From positions 496,001 through 560,000 of the forward strand of contig NC_064466.1 of NCBI RefSeq assembly GCF_023343835.1: a stretch of DNA of 64,000 bases, in the 5' to 3' direction. Made by a program: the position numbers and the translations under genes. Shown here in pieces: positions 22,701 through 32,584 of the stretch; within the stretch, counting starts at the first letter, position 1; the number at the start of each line of letters is the position of its first letter. Source of the DNA: Lagopus muta (taxonomy: Eukaryota > Chordata > Aves > Galliformes > Phasianidae). The notes beneath the pieces are model-generated. The model was not told the DNA's origin. It saw only the letters and a list, made by a program, of their open reading frames with translations, and searched no databases.

Positions 22701-25700
22701 TGGGGCTTTGGTTCTTCCACCCTGCGTGGAGGTGGACAGGGACATTGCAGCTGTGCCTTATCCTAGCCCTTGTCCCACAGAGTGGAAACAATCCCACGCT
22801 CAGTGATACGCTGAAGTGTTTAAAATACCAATAAAAACCCATTTTGAAACATTTTGTTGGTTTAACCTCTGCTGGGCTCTAACACAGTGCCAACACTGTC
22901 CCAAAATCTCAGAACCAGCGGATTTGGAAGAGACTTGTGGAGAGCAGAGGACATCATTGGCCTTCTTGGCTATGAGGGCACTCTGTTGGCCACTGTTGGC
23001 TTTCATGGCTGTGAGGGAGCCCTGTTGGCCACCGTTGGCTTTCTTGGCAATGCTCTCAGTCCATGGTCACTCTGTTGGCCACCGTTGGCCTTTTTGGCAA
23101 TGCTCTCAGTCCATGGTCACTCTGTTGGCCACCGTTGGCCTTTTTGGCAATGCTCTCAGTCCATGGTCACGCTGTTGGCCACTGTTGGCCTTCTTGGCAA
23201 TGCTCTCAGTCCATGGTCATGCTGTTGGCCACCGTTGGCCTTTTTGGCAATGCTCTCAGTCCATGGTCACTCTGTTGGCCACCATTGGCCTTTTTGGCAA
23301 TGCTCTCAGTCCATGGTCACGCTGTTGGCCACTGTTGGCCTTTTTGGCAATGCTCTCAGTCCATGGTCATGCTGTTGGCCACTGTTGGCCTTTTTGGCAA
23401 TGCTCTCAGTCCATGGTCACTCTGTTGGCCACCATTGGCCTTTTTGGCAATACTCTCAGTCTGTGGTCACTCTGTTGGCCACCGTTGGCCTTTTTGGCAA
23501 TGCTCTCAGTCCATGGTCACCCTGTTGGCCACCGTTGGCCTTTTTGGCAATGCTCTCAGTCCATGGTCACCCTGTTGGCCACTGTTGGCCTTTTTGGCAA
23601 TACTCTCAGTCCATGGTCACTCTGTTGGCCACCGTTGGCCTTCTTGGCAATACTCTCAGTCCATGGTCACGCTGTTGGCCACCGTTGGCCTTCTTGGCAA
23701 TGCTCTCAGTCCTGGTCACGCTGTTGGCCACCATTGGCCTTCTTGGACCTACAGGCATGCTGCTGACCCTTCTCTCTCCACAGGTACGACTCATACGAAT
23801 CCTACGACTCGAGGTCCTCGCTGAACGACCGGGACATGTACCGCTCCGGTTACGACTACAATGAGAACGAGAACGACAACGCCTACGACAGTCACTACGA
23901 CGGTCACTACGACGACCACTATGAAAGTCACTACGACAGCTTCTATGGGACCCGCAGGGACCAGTACCAGCACAGGGCGCGGGATGGCTTTGGCCAACGG
24001 GGTCAGAACTGGGCGCGGGACGGGCGCAACACCAGAGCCATGGCTTCACCGTACTCGGGGCGCATGGGCGGGCAGTGGAACGACGCGCCGCGAGGCCTGG
24101 GCCCCCATGGCTCCTCCCGCCTGCCCTCCCTCTTCTCCCACAACATCATCCCGGAGCTCGGCGCGTTCCAAGGGATGCGAGGATTTTCGGGGAACGTGCG
24201 CTTTGGAGGAGGCATGATGAAGCAGAGGATGAGGAGAAACTGGAAAATGTGGGATTCGGACTTTAAAGTGAGTACTTTAAACATCCTCCCAAGTCGTTTA
24301 ACTCGAGTGGATGTTATGCAGCCCCGTAGGGAAATGGTTGACCTACAAAAGGCTCCAAAGCACGCGCTGGGAGGTGGTCAGTGTAGTTCCACACGTTGCT
24401 GGCTTGACTTTGTAGTGTGTATCTCCTAAGGACAGACCGAGGAGCGTTCGTATGTGCAGTGCTTTAATCTGAAAACATTTCTTTCCTAACGGTAGGAGAA
24501 TATCGCTGTTGTTTTTTACCTCATCTCCTGTTTTGTAGAGGTGGCGGGTTGTGTCCTGCCTGATGGACCATGCTGACGAGAAACTGGTGGAACAAAGCAG
24601 TGCTGGGTGAGGAGAGCACCGCCCTCGCAGTGGTGATGAACCTTTCTCTCCTCTTGCAGCCTCAGAAAAAGAAAATGAAGAAGGACCTCACCGGAAAGAA
24701 GAGGAAGCAAACCAGCAGCTCAGATGAACCCGACAGCAAGGCGGCGAAGACAGATGGCTCCGAATCGGACTCTGACAACGGTGAGGGCAGAGGTCCCCAA
24801 AGGGGCTTTGCTAGGTGGCAGTGGGACCTCAGCTGGGTTCTGACCGTGCCGTTCCTTTCAGAGGAAGGAACCGAAGGAGAATCGGGAGAAAAAGAGGAGA
24901 AAGAAGGCTCCAGAGGCGTAAGTGACTCTTGAAAAGTTGTAGCTCCTCATAATTAAGAATGTCAGTTTTAATTGGAGGCAGAGCAGTGCAGTGAGGGCAG
25001 GGGCAGAGTCCTGCACCTGGGGAGGAGTGGCCACACACATCAGCACTGGTTGGGAGCTGGAGGAGCTCTGCAGGGGTGAACCTGGGCTTCCAGTGGTCAA
25101 CAGTTGAGCCAGCAGCCCTTGTGGCCACGAAGTCCAGTGGTGATGGCTGATGCGTGATTCTGGCTGGCCTTAACGTCCCCATCTTGCATTTTAGGAAGGG
25201 GAAGATGAAGAAGGTCGAGACTCAGAGAAAGGTGAGTTGGTGTGCGTGCATAGCAGCTCACAGGAGAGGGACAGAGGGATGGTGTGTGCTCTGAATGTGC
25301 ACACAGAGTGGTGCCCAGCAGCAGCAGAGGGCTCTGATGTGGCAGGAGAGAGATGAAGGCTGAATCTCTGGTTTATTCAGACTGGAGTCCGTTTCCAACC
25401 CAACCATTTTACAGCTTTGTGATATTTAAGGCCCCTTCCAACCCAGCCCATCCCATGATTCTATCATCCTTAAGGACCCATCCAACCCATCCCGTGGTTG
25501 TGGGATCTTTAAGGAGCTGTGCAACCCCAGCTGATTCTCTGAAGTAAAGGTGGTGACAATTAGTGCCCCTTACCCAAGCAAATCTGTAACGAATTGATTG
25601 AAAGCCTTCTGCAACCGGAAGCGGTGAGCACTCATTAAAACAAAGAAACAGGAAACCACCTCGAGTGTGTTTGTGTGCCACATCCCCCAACAGGGATCCT

Positions 25701-28700
25701 AAATCCGAGGTTCGTTTGTCCCTGCCTGGAGGGAGCAGCTCCTCGACTCCAGCGTCCCTCTGCCAAGCAATTTCGGGCCAAGCACTGATCTTGTCCAGGG
25801 CAGTTCTCTTGAATCAGGTGCTGTCCTCAAGTAGCGCCCTGAAATGCAACCTGCTTTAAACACTTAGGTGCTTTAACAATTCAAGAAGAGATCAGTCAAA
25901 TCAAACGCAAATTACAGGCGGGCAAGAAAACTCAAGAGAGGCAAAAGAAGAGGCACCGAGATCGCATGGTGGAAAGGTAACGGCTCTCGTTTTGTTTCAC
26001 TGAGCGATGCTGCTTCCTCCTCGGGGAGGAATGCAATGGTTGCAGGCTGGGTCCTTTCTTTGTTCCTCAGTTCTCCCAGTGCTGTGTTTGCTCCTGCCCA
26101 TCTCCTGGTGCTGAATATTTGGATGCGTTGCTGCTGGGGGCAAACTGGAGTTGGCGACGTGCAGCCAACGCTGATGGGGAAATGGGCAAATCTCCAGGGC
26201 ACATCCCACAGATGGGGATCCCCACTTAATGGGGTTGGGGGAGAGCTGTAGGCAGCTCTGCTTTCTGTTAGTGAGCGGCACTCGTCGCAGAGCTCAGGTT
26301 TCAAAGTAACTCTAAAAGGGAAATAGTGGCTGCCACAGAAATTGGGAAGGGGCAGATGTTGTCAGCGTAAAACTCACGAGGTGCACGGGGTGTCGTTGAA
26401 CCAGAGCCTTTTCTCAACAAAGTATTGCCACTTCCACCTGCAAACAACACCGACTCTTGCCTCAAAAAGTGGGGATTTGTGTAAAAATGTCACTTGGCAA
26501 AGAATTTGTTCTTAAGCTTCAAAGCTCCTTGAGTGCAGTTGTCCTCCGGGAGGAAGCGAGGCCGCCTTCCCTCAGTGGAATTCTGTCCCTTTCTCCCAGC
26601 CAAGACAGGGAGAATCGTCTTAATTCGTAGTTACAGCTTCACTTTAATGATAAAAGAATTTTTAAGGTCTGCAAAGGTTTAAAAGAATTTGGCCTCAAGT
26701 TTTGTGGTGTGCCATCCGCCCCGAGCTGCTCCTTACTGTTAGCGTTTGTTTCCAGTCTGACCTCTTTGAGTACGAGCTGGATTTCTTTATTGGGAAGCTC
26801 TCTGTAGTGTTTTTAAAGATGGGAACGCTTTCCTGCGTAGAGGAAACCCGCTGTAGGGGGGTTGGACTGAGGCTGAGCTCTGGAGATCCCCTCTGCTCCT
26901 CTGCTTTGTGGAGAATCACAGATCACAGAATCACAGAATCCCCCGGGTTGGAAGGGACCCCAAGGATCATGCAGTTCCAACCCCCTGCCTGGCAGGGCCA
27001 CCAAACATCCACATTCAGATCAGGTTGCCCAGGACCCCGTCCAACCTGGCCTTGACCACGTCCAAGGACGGGGCATCCACAGCCTCCCTGGGCAGCCCGT
27101 TCCAGGGCCCAACCGCTCTCCTAGTAAAGAACTTCCCCCTAACATCCAACCTAAATCTTCCCTCCTTCAACTTGGATCCATTTCCCCTCGTCCTGCTGTT
27201 GTCAGCCCTTTTGAAGAGTTGACTCCCCTCCTGGGTGTAGGTTCCCTTCAGGTATTGATAGGCTGCAATGAGGTCACCCCGCAGCCTTCTCTTCTCCAGG
27301 CTGAACAAAGCCCAACTCCCTCAGCCTGTCCTCATAGGGGAGCTGCTCCAGCCCCCTCATCATCTTAGTCGCCCTCCTCTGGACCCTTTCCAAATCCCCC
27401 CATCCCCCATACCGACCCCATTCCCCCCTCACTGCCCCCTATAACGACCCCATTGCCCCCCAGCCCCCCTCATTGCCCCCCATTCCCCTCACTGCCCCCT
27501 ATAACGACCCCATCCCCCCTCACTGCCACCTATAACTACCCCATCCCCCCTCATTGCCCCCTATAATGACCCCATTGCCCCCCACCCCCCCATACCCACC
27601 CCATTCCCCCCTCACCGCCCCCCTATAACCACCCTAATGCCCCCCCAGCCCCCTCATTGCCCCCTATAACGACCCCAGTGCCCCCCATCCCCCCTTATTG
27701 CCCCCTATACAGCCCCCTGATCATCTTAGTCGCCCTCCTCTGGACCCTTTCCACAATCTCAATGTCTTTCTTGTACTGAGGGCTCCACACCTGGACACAG
27801 GACTCCAGATGGGGCCTCACAAGAGCCGAGTAGAGAATCCCAGCATCTGAGCACAACCTCAGCCCCTTTCCCCTCTGCTGGGTTCCCCGCTGCGCCGTTT
27901 GTCTGCGTTGCCCCCCAGCATTTGGGTTGTGGGATGGAAGCCTGCACTGGGCGTCCCTCCCGCTCACACCCGCTGTCCCAGCAGGATCCAGTACGTTTGC
28001 TCCCTGTGCAAATATCGCACCTTCTACGACGACGAGATGAACAGCCACCTGGAGAGCAAATTCCACAAGGAGCACTTCAAGTTTGTTGGAACCAAGCTGC
28101 CCCAGCAGACTGCTGACTTCCTGCAGGTGAGCGCTGCTGACGTTTCGATCCTCTATGAATGAGGTTTGGGTGATTTTTGTGTTGCTTTGGCTTTTATTTC
28201 CACAGCTGCTACTCCTCACTCTTGCCTTCCAGGAATACGTTGCCAATAAAACGAGGAAAACTGAAGAGCGCCGTAAAGCAATTGAGGACATCAATGCCGT
28301 TATCCAGCAGATCTACAGGGACCAGGATCTCACACAAGGTGAGCTCTCACCCCTTTCTGATTGGTGATTAATTAGCTTTGCTGTGGCTCACCGATGGAGC
28401 GTTTGATGGTTATGAACGTGGCATGAAAATGGAGCTTGAATGTGGTTTCAAATGAGAAAGTTAAAATGGTAGAACAACATTTATCCAATATTTACCGGCC
28501 TTAGAAGAAAATTCTGGATTAAGGTTCCTTCCAACCAAACTTTCCATAACTCTGTGATCTTTCAGGACCCTTCCAGCCCAACCAATTCTATGATCTTTCA
28601 GGACCCTTCCAGCCCAACCCATTCTATGATCTTTCAGGACCCCTCCAGCCCAACAATTCTATGATCTTTCAGGACCCTTCCAGCCCAATTGATTCTATGA

Positions 28701-30451
28701 TCTTTCAGGACCCTTCCAGCCCAACTGATTCTATGATCTTTCAGGACCCTTCCAGCCCAACCAATTCTATGATCTTTCAGGACCCTTCCAGCCCAACCAA
28801 TTCTATGATCTTTCAGGACCCTTCCAGCCCAAGCCATTCAGTGATCTTCAAGCACCTCCCACACCAATCCATTCTATCATGTCATGTTCTGTGACCTTCA
28901 CAGACCCTTCCACCCCAAGCCATTCTTTCACTTTAAGGTTCTGTGATCTTCAGGGACCCTTCCAACCCAACCTGAAGGTTGGAACCCTCACATTATCCCC
29001 TGTGTTTGCTTCTCCTTCCCCTCAGCCCCCGTTCTGCCCCTTGGGGAGACTCCTGACGCACTGTGAAGTGAATTTTTGGTAGGAAGGTGATGCACGTGGG
29101 GCTCACCTTGTTCCAATCTTCCAGACATCGGTATGGAGCACTTCATCAAGAAGGTGGAGGCCGCTCACTGCGCTGCCTGCGACCTCTTCATCCCCATGCA
29201 GTACGGCATCATCCAGAAGCACCTGAAGTCTCTCGACCACAACCACAACCGCAGGGTGAGTGCTGCCTCCTTCCTGCCCTGGGAATCCCTTTTTATTTAT
29301 ATTTTTGGGGGAGGCTCCAGCCACAACAACAGCAGCAATGTGGATTTGTTCGCTCAGGCGGCTCCTGAAAATAGGGAGAAATGTTTTTCTTCACCTTTCG
29401 GTGCCGTTTGCAAAGAGGCAGCGCTGAGTTCTGAGGGTCCCACGTCAGCTCTGTGAAACAGGGCAAGGCGTTGATGGAAGCAGCTTCAGCAAAGCCCCGC
29501 TGTTCCTTCTGAGCACGAGATGCCTCAGGTGGACGAAACGCGTGTTTATTTCTGTACCCCACGCAGGCCATGATGGAGCAGTCCAAGAAATCCTCCCTGG
29601 TCGTGGCCAGGAGCATTCTGAACAACAAGCTGATCAGTAAGAAGCTGGAGCGGTACCTGAAGGTGGGTGTGCAGAGCGGCTGTGGTTCTGCCCATAGCTG
29701 AGCTTTGGCATTTCGGTGCATTTTGGTAACACCTTTGGGTCCCTCGTTGCTGATGGTGGGTTCTTCTGCTCTGTGTGGTGCTGCTTGTGGGTGGAAGCAG
29801 CCCCAGAGCCCGAGAGCTGCGTGGTTTCAAGCTGAAACTTGTGTTTGCACACAGCTGCTGTGACCCGGTGTGAAGTTACGGGTTTATCAGCAGGGAAACG
29901 TTTGCCTTCTGTTGCAGGGTGAGAATCCTTTCACGGATGACCCTGAAGAAAAAGAGGAGCACGAGGAGGGAGAAGGGGGAGCGGCTGGGAACGTGGAGGA
30001 AGGGACAGCAGAAGGAGGAGACGAAAACAAGGAGGAGGAGGAGCATCTGGAAGAAGAGAATGGGGATGATGAGAACAAGGAGGAAAACGTGGGCGATGAG
30101 AACAAGGAGGAAGAGAATTTAGACAGTGAGAATAAAGAGGAAGAAATTTTAGACGGTGGAAACAAAGAGGAAGGAAATCTGGAAGATGAAAGCAACGATC
30201 CCAAGGAGAACCCAGAAGGAAATGAAAATGAGGAGGAGGAAGAAAAAGGGACAAAGAGGGAAACTGAGGCCCAGGCAGAAGCACAAGAAGTGGAGCTGGG
30301 TGCAGGGAGCAGAGGGGGGGAGGAGGAGGAGGAGAGCTGGCAGCCTGCTGGGGAGTCGCTGCCCGAGGATGAAGAGCAGCAGCCAGCAGAAGGTGAAGAG
30401 GAGGAGGAGGAGAGTGAAGAAACGGCTGCTGCTGCTGAGGACGAGGCATAA
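16732..30451 (+). CDS. AKAP8L: AKAP8L (HAP95/NAKAP95-like nuclear protein), 13 coding exons
   Basis: Exons: 16732-16744, 20740-20772, 21177-21412, 23784-24267, 24660-24780, 24862-24917, 25195-25231, 25868-25976, 27985-28126, 28233-28338, 29125-29255, 29567-29662 and 29918-30451. Correcting one extra C in exon 3 gives 698 residues, against about 646 in human. Order: Tyr/Gly-rich N terminus ([11 protein letters not shown]), NQRLD motif, Tyr/Asp-rich repeats, basic nuclear signal ([15 protein letters not shown]), acidic stretch, first finger near residue 368 ([20 protein letters not shown]), second finger near 461 ([19 protein letters not shown]), conserved [10 protein letters not shown], then a long acidic tail. 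The family is nuclear; AKAP8L binds RNA helicase A and chromatin. A mammalian N-terminal exon between exons 1 and 2 was not found. All other exons are frame-clean. Confidence 0.96.
16960..17456 (-). mobile_element. CR1 LINE, 3' part, interrupted by a second CR1 (AKAP8L intron 1)
   Basis: Reverse-oriented CR1 ORF2 sequence matches, segment by segment, the copy at 58.5-59.1 kb. It continues at 18421-18660 ('CTTTCCCTCATCTACCAGTC') after a plus-strand CR1 that lies within it. Confidence 0.85.
17465..18412 (+). mobile_element. CR1 LINE inserted into another CR1, with 8-bp target duplication
   Basis: A 5'-truncated plus-strand CR1 begins in the reverse transcriptase region ([14 protein letters not shown], then FADDTKL in an open stretch) and runs to the 3' terminus, with 'GATGATCTTGCAGGTCGTTT' near its end. 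AACAGCCT flanks it on both sides (17457-17464 and 18413-18420). The coding frames are broken, so the copy is inactive. Confidence 0.9.
18421..18660 (-). mobile_element. Continuation of the interrupted minus-strand CR1
   Basis: The sequence resumes where the 16960-17456 copy stops, as judged by alignment with the uninterrupted copy near 59.1-59.35 kb. Confidence 0.8.
18660..19245. repeat. CTTTTGGGGCTC-rich degenerate array, AKAP8L intron 1
   Basis: Units such as 'CTCCTTTTGGGGCTCTTTTG' and 'GGTTCTCCATT' recur irregularly. The composition resembles the array in WIZ intron 7. Confidence 0.8.
19525..20620 (+). mobile_element. CR1 LINE 3' portion with an internal 20-bp VNTR, AKAP8L intron 1
   Basis: Plus-oriented CR1 sequence includes 'GGGCCACCAAGATGGTGAGG' and 'TGCTATGAGGAAAGGCTGAG' and ends with 'CCAACCCCTGTGATTCTGTG'. 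Between 20325 and 20455 a 20-bp unit (TATGGGTCCCAACGTGTCTC) is repeated about seven times. Coding is broken. Confidence 0.82.
20325..20455. repeat. 20-bp VNTR inside CR1 (short allele)
   Basis: About seven near-identical copies of TATGGGTCCCAACGTGTCTC are seen. The same unit, in reverse orientation, is expanded at 44690-45520 at the same place within another CR1 copy. Confidence 0.9.
21177..21412 (+). CDS. AKAP8L: AKAP8L coding exon 3 (one-base frame break)
   Basis: The exon encodes the Gly/Tyr-rich N terminus and the NQRLD motif. After VVS the C run at 21357-21360 has one base too many. Dropping it gives [10 protein letters not shown] and then the GTGAGT donor in phase with exon 4. An assembly error is likely, since the other twelve exons are intact. 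Confidence 0.92.
21430..22445. repeat. 51-bp CR1-tail-like minisatellite, AKAP8L intron 3
   Basis: From about 21780 at least twelve copies of a 51-bp unit follow one another, each with GGTTGGGTTGGAAGGGTCCT and ATAGAACTATGGAATCACAG. Diverged copies precede them. Because 51 is 17 codons, the array reads as a 17-residue protein repeat (292- and 225-codon frames), which is an artefact. Confidence 0.95.
22970..23760. repeat. 50-bp minisatellite, AKAP8L intron 3
   Basis: The unit TGCTCTCAGTCCATGGTCAC plus 'GTTGGCCACCGTTGGCCTTT' recurs every 50 bases, for example at 23101, 23151 and 23201, about 15 times with few substitutions. It stops within 25 bases of the exon 4 acceptor at 23783. All three forward frames are open through it. 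Confidence 0.95.
23784..24267 (+). CDS. AKAP8L: AKAP8L coding exon 4 (Tyr/Asp-rich domain)
   Basis: The exon starts [20 protein letters not shown] and continues with tandem [16 protein letters not shown]-type repeats, then [15 protein letters not shown], which is conserved across the family. It ends at TTTAAA|GTGAGT, phase 0. The HYD repeats add a low-complexity Tyr/His/Asp patch. Confidence 0.95.
24985..25135 (+). mobile_element. Small decayed CR1 fragment, AKAP8L intron 6
   Basis: 'GAGTCCTGCACCTGGGGAGG' and the text after it resemble the plus-strand CR1 segment just upstream of its 3' region. Short and diverged. Confidence 0.5.
26920..27397 (-). mobile_element. CR1 LINE 3' end, AKAP8L intron 8
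   Basis: It opens with 'ACAGAATC' and 'GGGTTGGAAGGGACCCCAAG', which is the reversed CR1 3' terminus, and runs to 'CGCCCTCCTCTGGACCCTTT'. The element resumes at about 27712 after a C-rich tandem array. Confidence 0.88.
27398..27711. repeat. CCCATTGCCCCCTATAACGAC tandem array inside a CR1
   Basis: About ten units of roughly 30 bases with CCCCTATAACGACCCCAT are seen. The array separates two copies of the CR1 segment 'ATCATCTTAGTCGCCCTCCT' (near 27358 and 27722). Confidence 0.85.
27712..27850 (-). mobile_element. Continuation of the AKAP8L intron 8 CR1
   Basis: The segment repeats about 40 bases of the first part and then extends it ('TCAATGTCTTTCTTGTACTG'). Confidence 0.8.
27985..28126 (+). 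CDS. AKAP8L: AKAP8L coding exon 9 (zinc finger 1)
   Basis: C2H2 ligands lie in [20 protein letters not shown] followed by KFHKEH. The block [16 protein letters not shown] ends the exon at CAG|GTGAGC. This is the better conserved of the two AKAP95-type fingers. Confidence 0.96.
28510..28985. repeat. CR1-tail-like tandem array, AKAP8L intron 10
   Basis: About eight units of roughly 37 bases ('ATGATCTTTCAGGACCCTTC' plus 'CAGCCCAACCAATTCT') are followed by looser copies. Plus-strand text matches the reversed CR1 end. Confidence 0.88.
29125..29255 (+). CDS. AKAP8L: AKAP8L coding exon 11 (zinc finger 2)
   Basis: The exon encodes [20 protein letters not shown] with the second CxxC, then H..H in [12 protein letters not shown], ending NRR. 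Frame and donor (GTGAGT) are intact. Confidence 0.96.
29918..30451 (+). CDS. AKAP8L: AKAP8L last coding exon (acidic tail)
   Basis: After [11 protein letters not shown] the remaining 165 or so residues are dominated by Glu with Asn, Asp and Gly. At least five imperfect tandem units with an ENKEE core are visible ([38 protein letters not shown]). It ends EEDEA-like after an Ala/Glu run, with the stop ending at 30451. The mammalian tail is acidic too, but these repeats are not in the human protein as I recall it. Confidence 0.93.
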   Translation, partial: GENPFTDDPEEKEEHEEGEGGAAGNVEEGTAEGGDENKEEEEHLEEENGDDENKEENVGDENKEEENLDSENKEEEILDGGNKEEGNLEDESNDPKENPEGNENEEEEEKGTKRETEAQAEAQEVELGAGSRGGEEEEESWQPAGESLPEDEEQQPAEGEEEEEESEETAAAAEDEA

Positions 30452-31200
30452 AACATTGGATGGGAAAGCTGACGTGAAAGAACTGGCATCTTTTTTTTAA
30501 GAACATTGGAAAGAAGCGTAACTGTATCTGTGAATTTCATAGCACACGTTGAGTTACCGTTCCACTAAACCTGTGTAGGCAGTGGAAGCCTTTACCTGTA
30601 AAGTGATGGGGGAAAATAGATTCTTATTTTATTTTTTTGTTCTGTTTTGTTTTTGTTTTGTTTTGTTTTTTTACCAAATCTTCATTTGAGTAGCTAGGTT
30701 TTGTGTGGTCTGGTTTTTTAGATGCCTTTGTACTAGGAGAACTTCTCTGAGCATGTGTACCAACCGGCGCATCGTCACCGCCTGGCGAAGCAGAGCTCTT
30801 CTCTCTTCCCCCAGACACATTTTCTATATTTAATGAAGATGTGGTTTGTCCCCTCAGCCTGTTTGCCTGGAGCCAGCAGAAGTTCCCTCGCAGGGCGTCC
30901 ATTCCTGCGACGCACGCTGTGAGGTTCTGCGTCGTCTCCGTGTGACTGTAATATTTCCTCCCCGATGTTTTAATGCGGAGCGAAAGTTTTCAGTGGTGTC
31001 AACGTTTGTGGTGTTTGTGAAATGCTTTCCCTTGGAGGTGGATGTTGTGGTGGGTGGAGATAAAGGACTACCTGCGACTGCCCCGACTCTGCCTTCATTT
31101 CAGAGCTGGGAGGAGGTGGAGGCTGAGCACAGCTCTGCTGCCCCTGAAGTGTCGTCACCCGGAGCGCAGATCTGCCTCTGGGATGAGGTTTGATTGCCAT
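30452..31200 (+). other. AKAP8L: AKAP8L 3' untranslated region (approximate)
   Basis: T-rich stretches follow the stop. No AATAAA is seen before 31200, and the nearest candidate ATTAAA is at 31431. The end is therefore uncertain. Confidence 0.5.
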
Positions 31201-31209
31201 TCTGTGCTG

Positions 31210-31385
31210 CTGTGAGCGTTAAGGACCCTTCCAGCATAACCCGTTCTCTGGTTCTTTGACCTTCAAGGACCCTTCTGGCCCACGGCTCTGTGATTTTCTG
31301 ACCCTTCCAACCATTCCATCATCTCTAAGATCCCTTCCCAATTTATTCCGTGATTCTTAAGGACTCCTCCAACCCTTCATGGGCA
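31210..31385. repeat. Short CR1-tail-like array
   Basis: Four or five loose copies of 'AAGGACCCTTCC' with 'TTCTCTGGTTC'-like spacers are seen. Confidence 0.65.
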
Positions 31386-31559
31386 GGACATGACACACGT
31401 GTTCCATCAGCAAGAAGGGCTCAATCCACAATTAAATCCCTATTAATTAGGGCATTGCTGCAGCTGCCGTTAAGGTTTCGAGGCTTTTCAAGTGAAGCCT
31501 TGCTCCTTAATGCACCAACCATTGCTGTGCTGCAGACACATTGCAGGACGTTCTGTGCA

Positions 31560-32090
31560 ATTTGTTCTCCCTCAAGCACCACATTTCCTCCTCAAATTTC
31601 CTCATTTTTCCCTTCATAATGCCGTTTTTGGGTCACATTTCCCTCTTTTGTCCTCACTCTCCTTTATCTCTCTCCTTCCACTCCTCCACTTTCCCCACAT
31701 TTTTCTTCCCATTTCTCCTCTTTTTTCACCTTTTCCCATTTTTCCTTCACATTTCCTCATTTTTCCCCCATTCATTTTCCTTTCTCATTTCTCCCAATTT
31801 TCCCTTCACTTTCCTTCACTTTCCCCTCAGATTTCCTCATTTTTCTCTTCCCGTTTCCTCGCCTTTCTCCATTTTTCCCACTCATTTCTTCATTTTTCCT
31901 TGTTTTTCCTTCCTATTTATTTATCTCTTCTTTTTCCCCTCCATATTTCATCCCTTTCCCATTTTCCTCTCCTTTTCCTTCACTTTTCCCCTCTACTGTC
32001 TCCGTTTTTCCTTCACTATTCCTTATTCTTCTTCCTTTTCCCCCATTTTCCCCTCTGTTTTCCCCCTTGTTGCTCTTTTCCCCCCCAGAA
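31560..32090. repeat. Pyrimidine-rich TTTTCC(A/C)TTC tract
   Basis: About 530 bases are over 90% C/T by eye on the plus strand, with irregular 'CCTCATTTTTCC' units. The Phe/Ser/Pro open frames are artefacts. Confidence 0.85.
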
Positions 32091-32199
32091 TCGAACTGAA
32101 TTCCCCTTTCCATGTTAATCGCAGCCCCTCGAGGAGCAGCAGAGGGACGGGGTCACGCTTAGGGCTGGGGTCAGGGGTCAGAGGTTACGGTGTCACTGC

Positions 32200-32584
32200 T
32201 GCCTCAGGGCTGCGCAGCAGGAGCAGGCCGCAGCTCCATAGCAACCGCAGCTTCCGCCGCCGCCGCCCAATCAGGTGCGGATACGGGCATGATTGACGGC
32301 ACAGAGGAGCGAGCGGGGCCTACGGCAATTCACCAATGGGATTTGGGGTTGGGCGCGAGGCGGGGGCAGCGAGGCCCAATGGGAACTGCGGAAAGACCGC
32401 GCCTCTGGGAGCACTCGACCAAAAGGCGCTTCCGGTGGGCGGTGCTTTGGCGTACAGCCAATCGGTGCCTTCCGTGGGCGGGCATAACGGCACGGTTGCG
32501 GCCAATCGTCGTCGGGCACATTGCGCCTGCGTACTGCGCGCTCGAGCGGCCGAGCGGAGCCTCGGCGCTGCGGCGGAGCACGAC
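32200..32584 (+). promoter_or_regulatory. AKAP8: AKAP8 promoter with five CCAAT boxes
   Basis: CCAAT lies at 32267, 32333, 32376, 32458 and 32502, all in the same orientation within 240 bases, in CpG-rich DNA before the ATG at 32585. No TATA box. The layout parallels the AKAP8L promoter. Confidence 0.72.

Noticed and set aside
22816-23864. Three overlapping forward frames of 253-325 codons
   Set aside because: They are one 50-bp repeat unit read in three phases. Only the end of one enters AKAP8L exon 4.
29887-30540. 217-codon Ser-rich minus-strand frame
   Set aside because: It is the antisense shadow of the Glu-rich AKAP8L tail.
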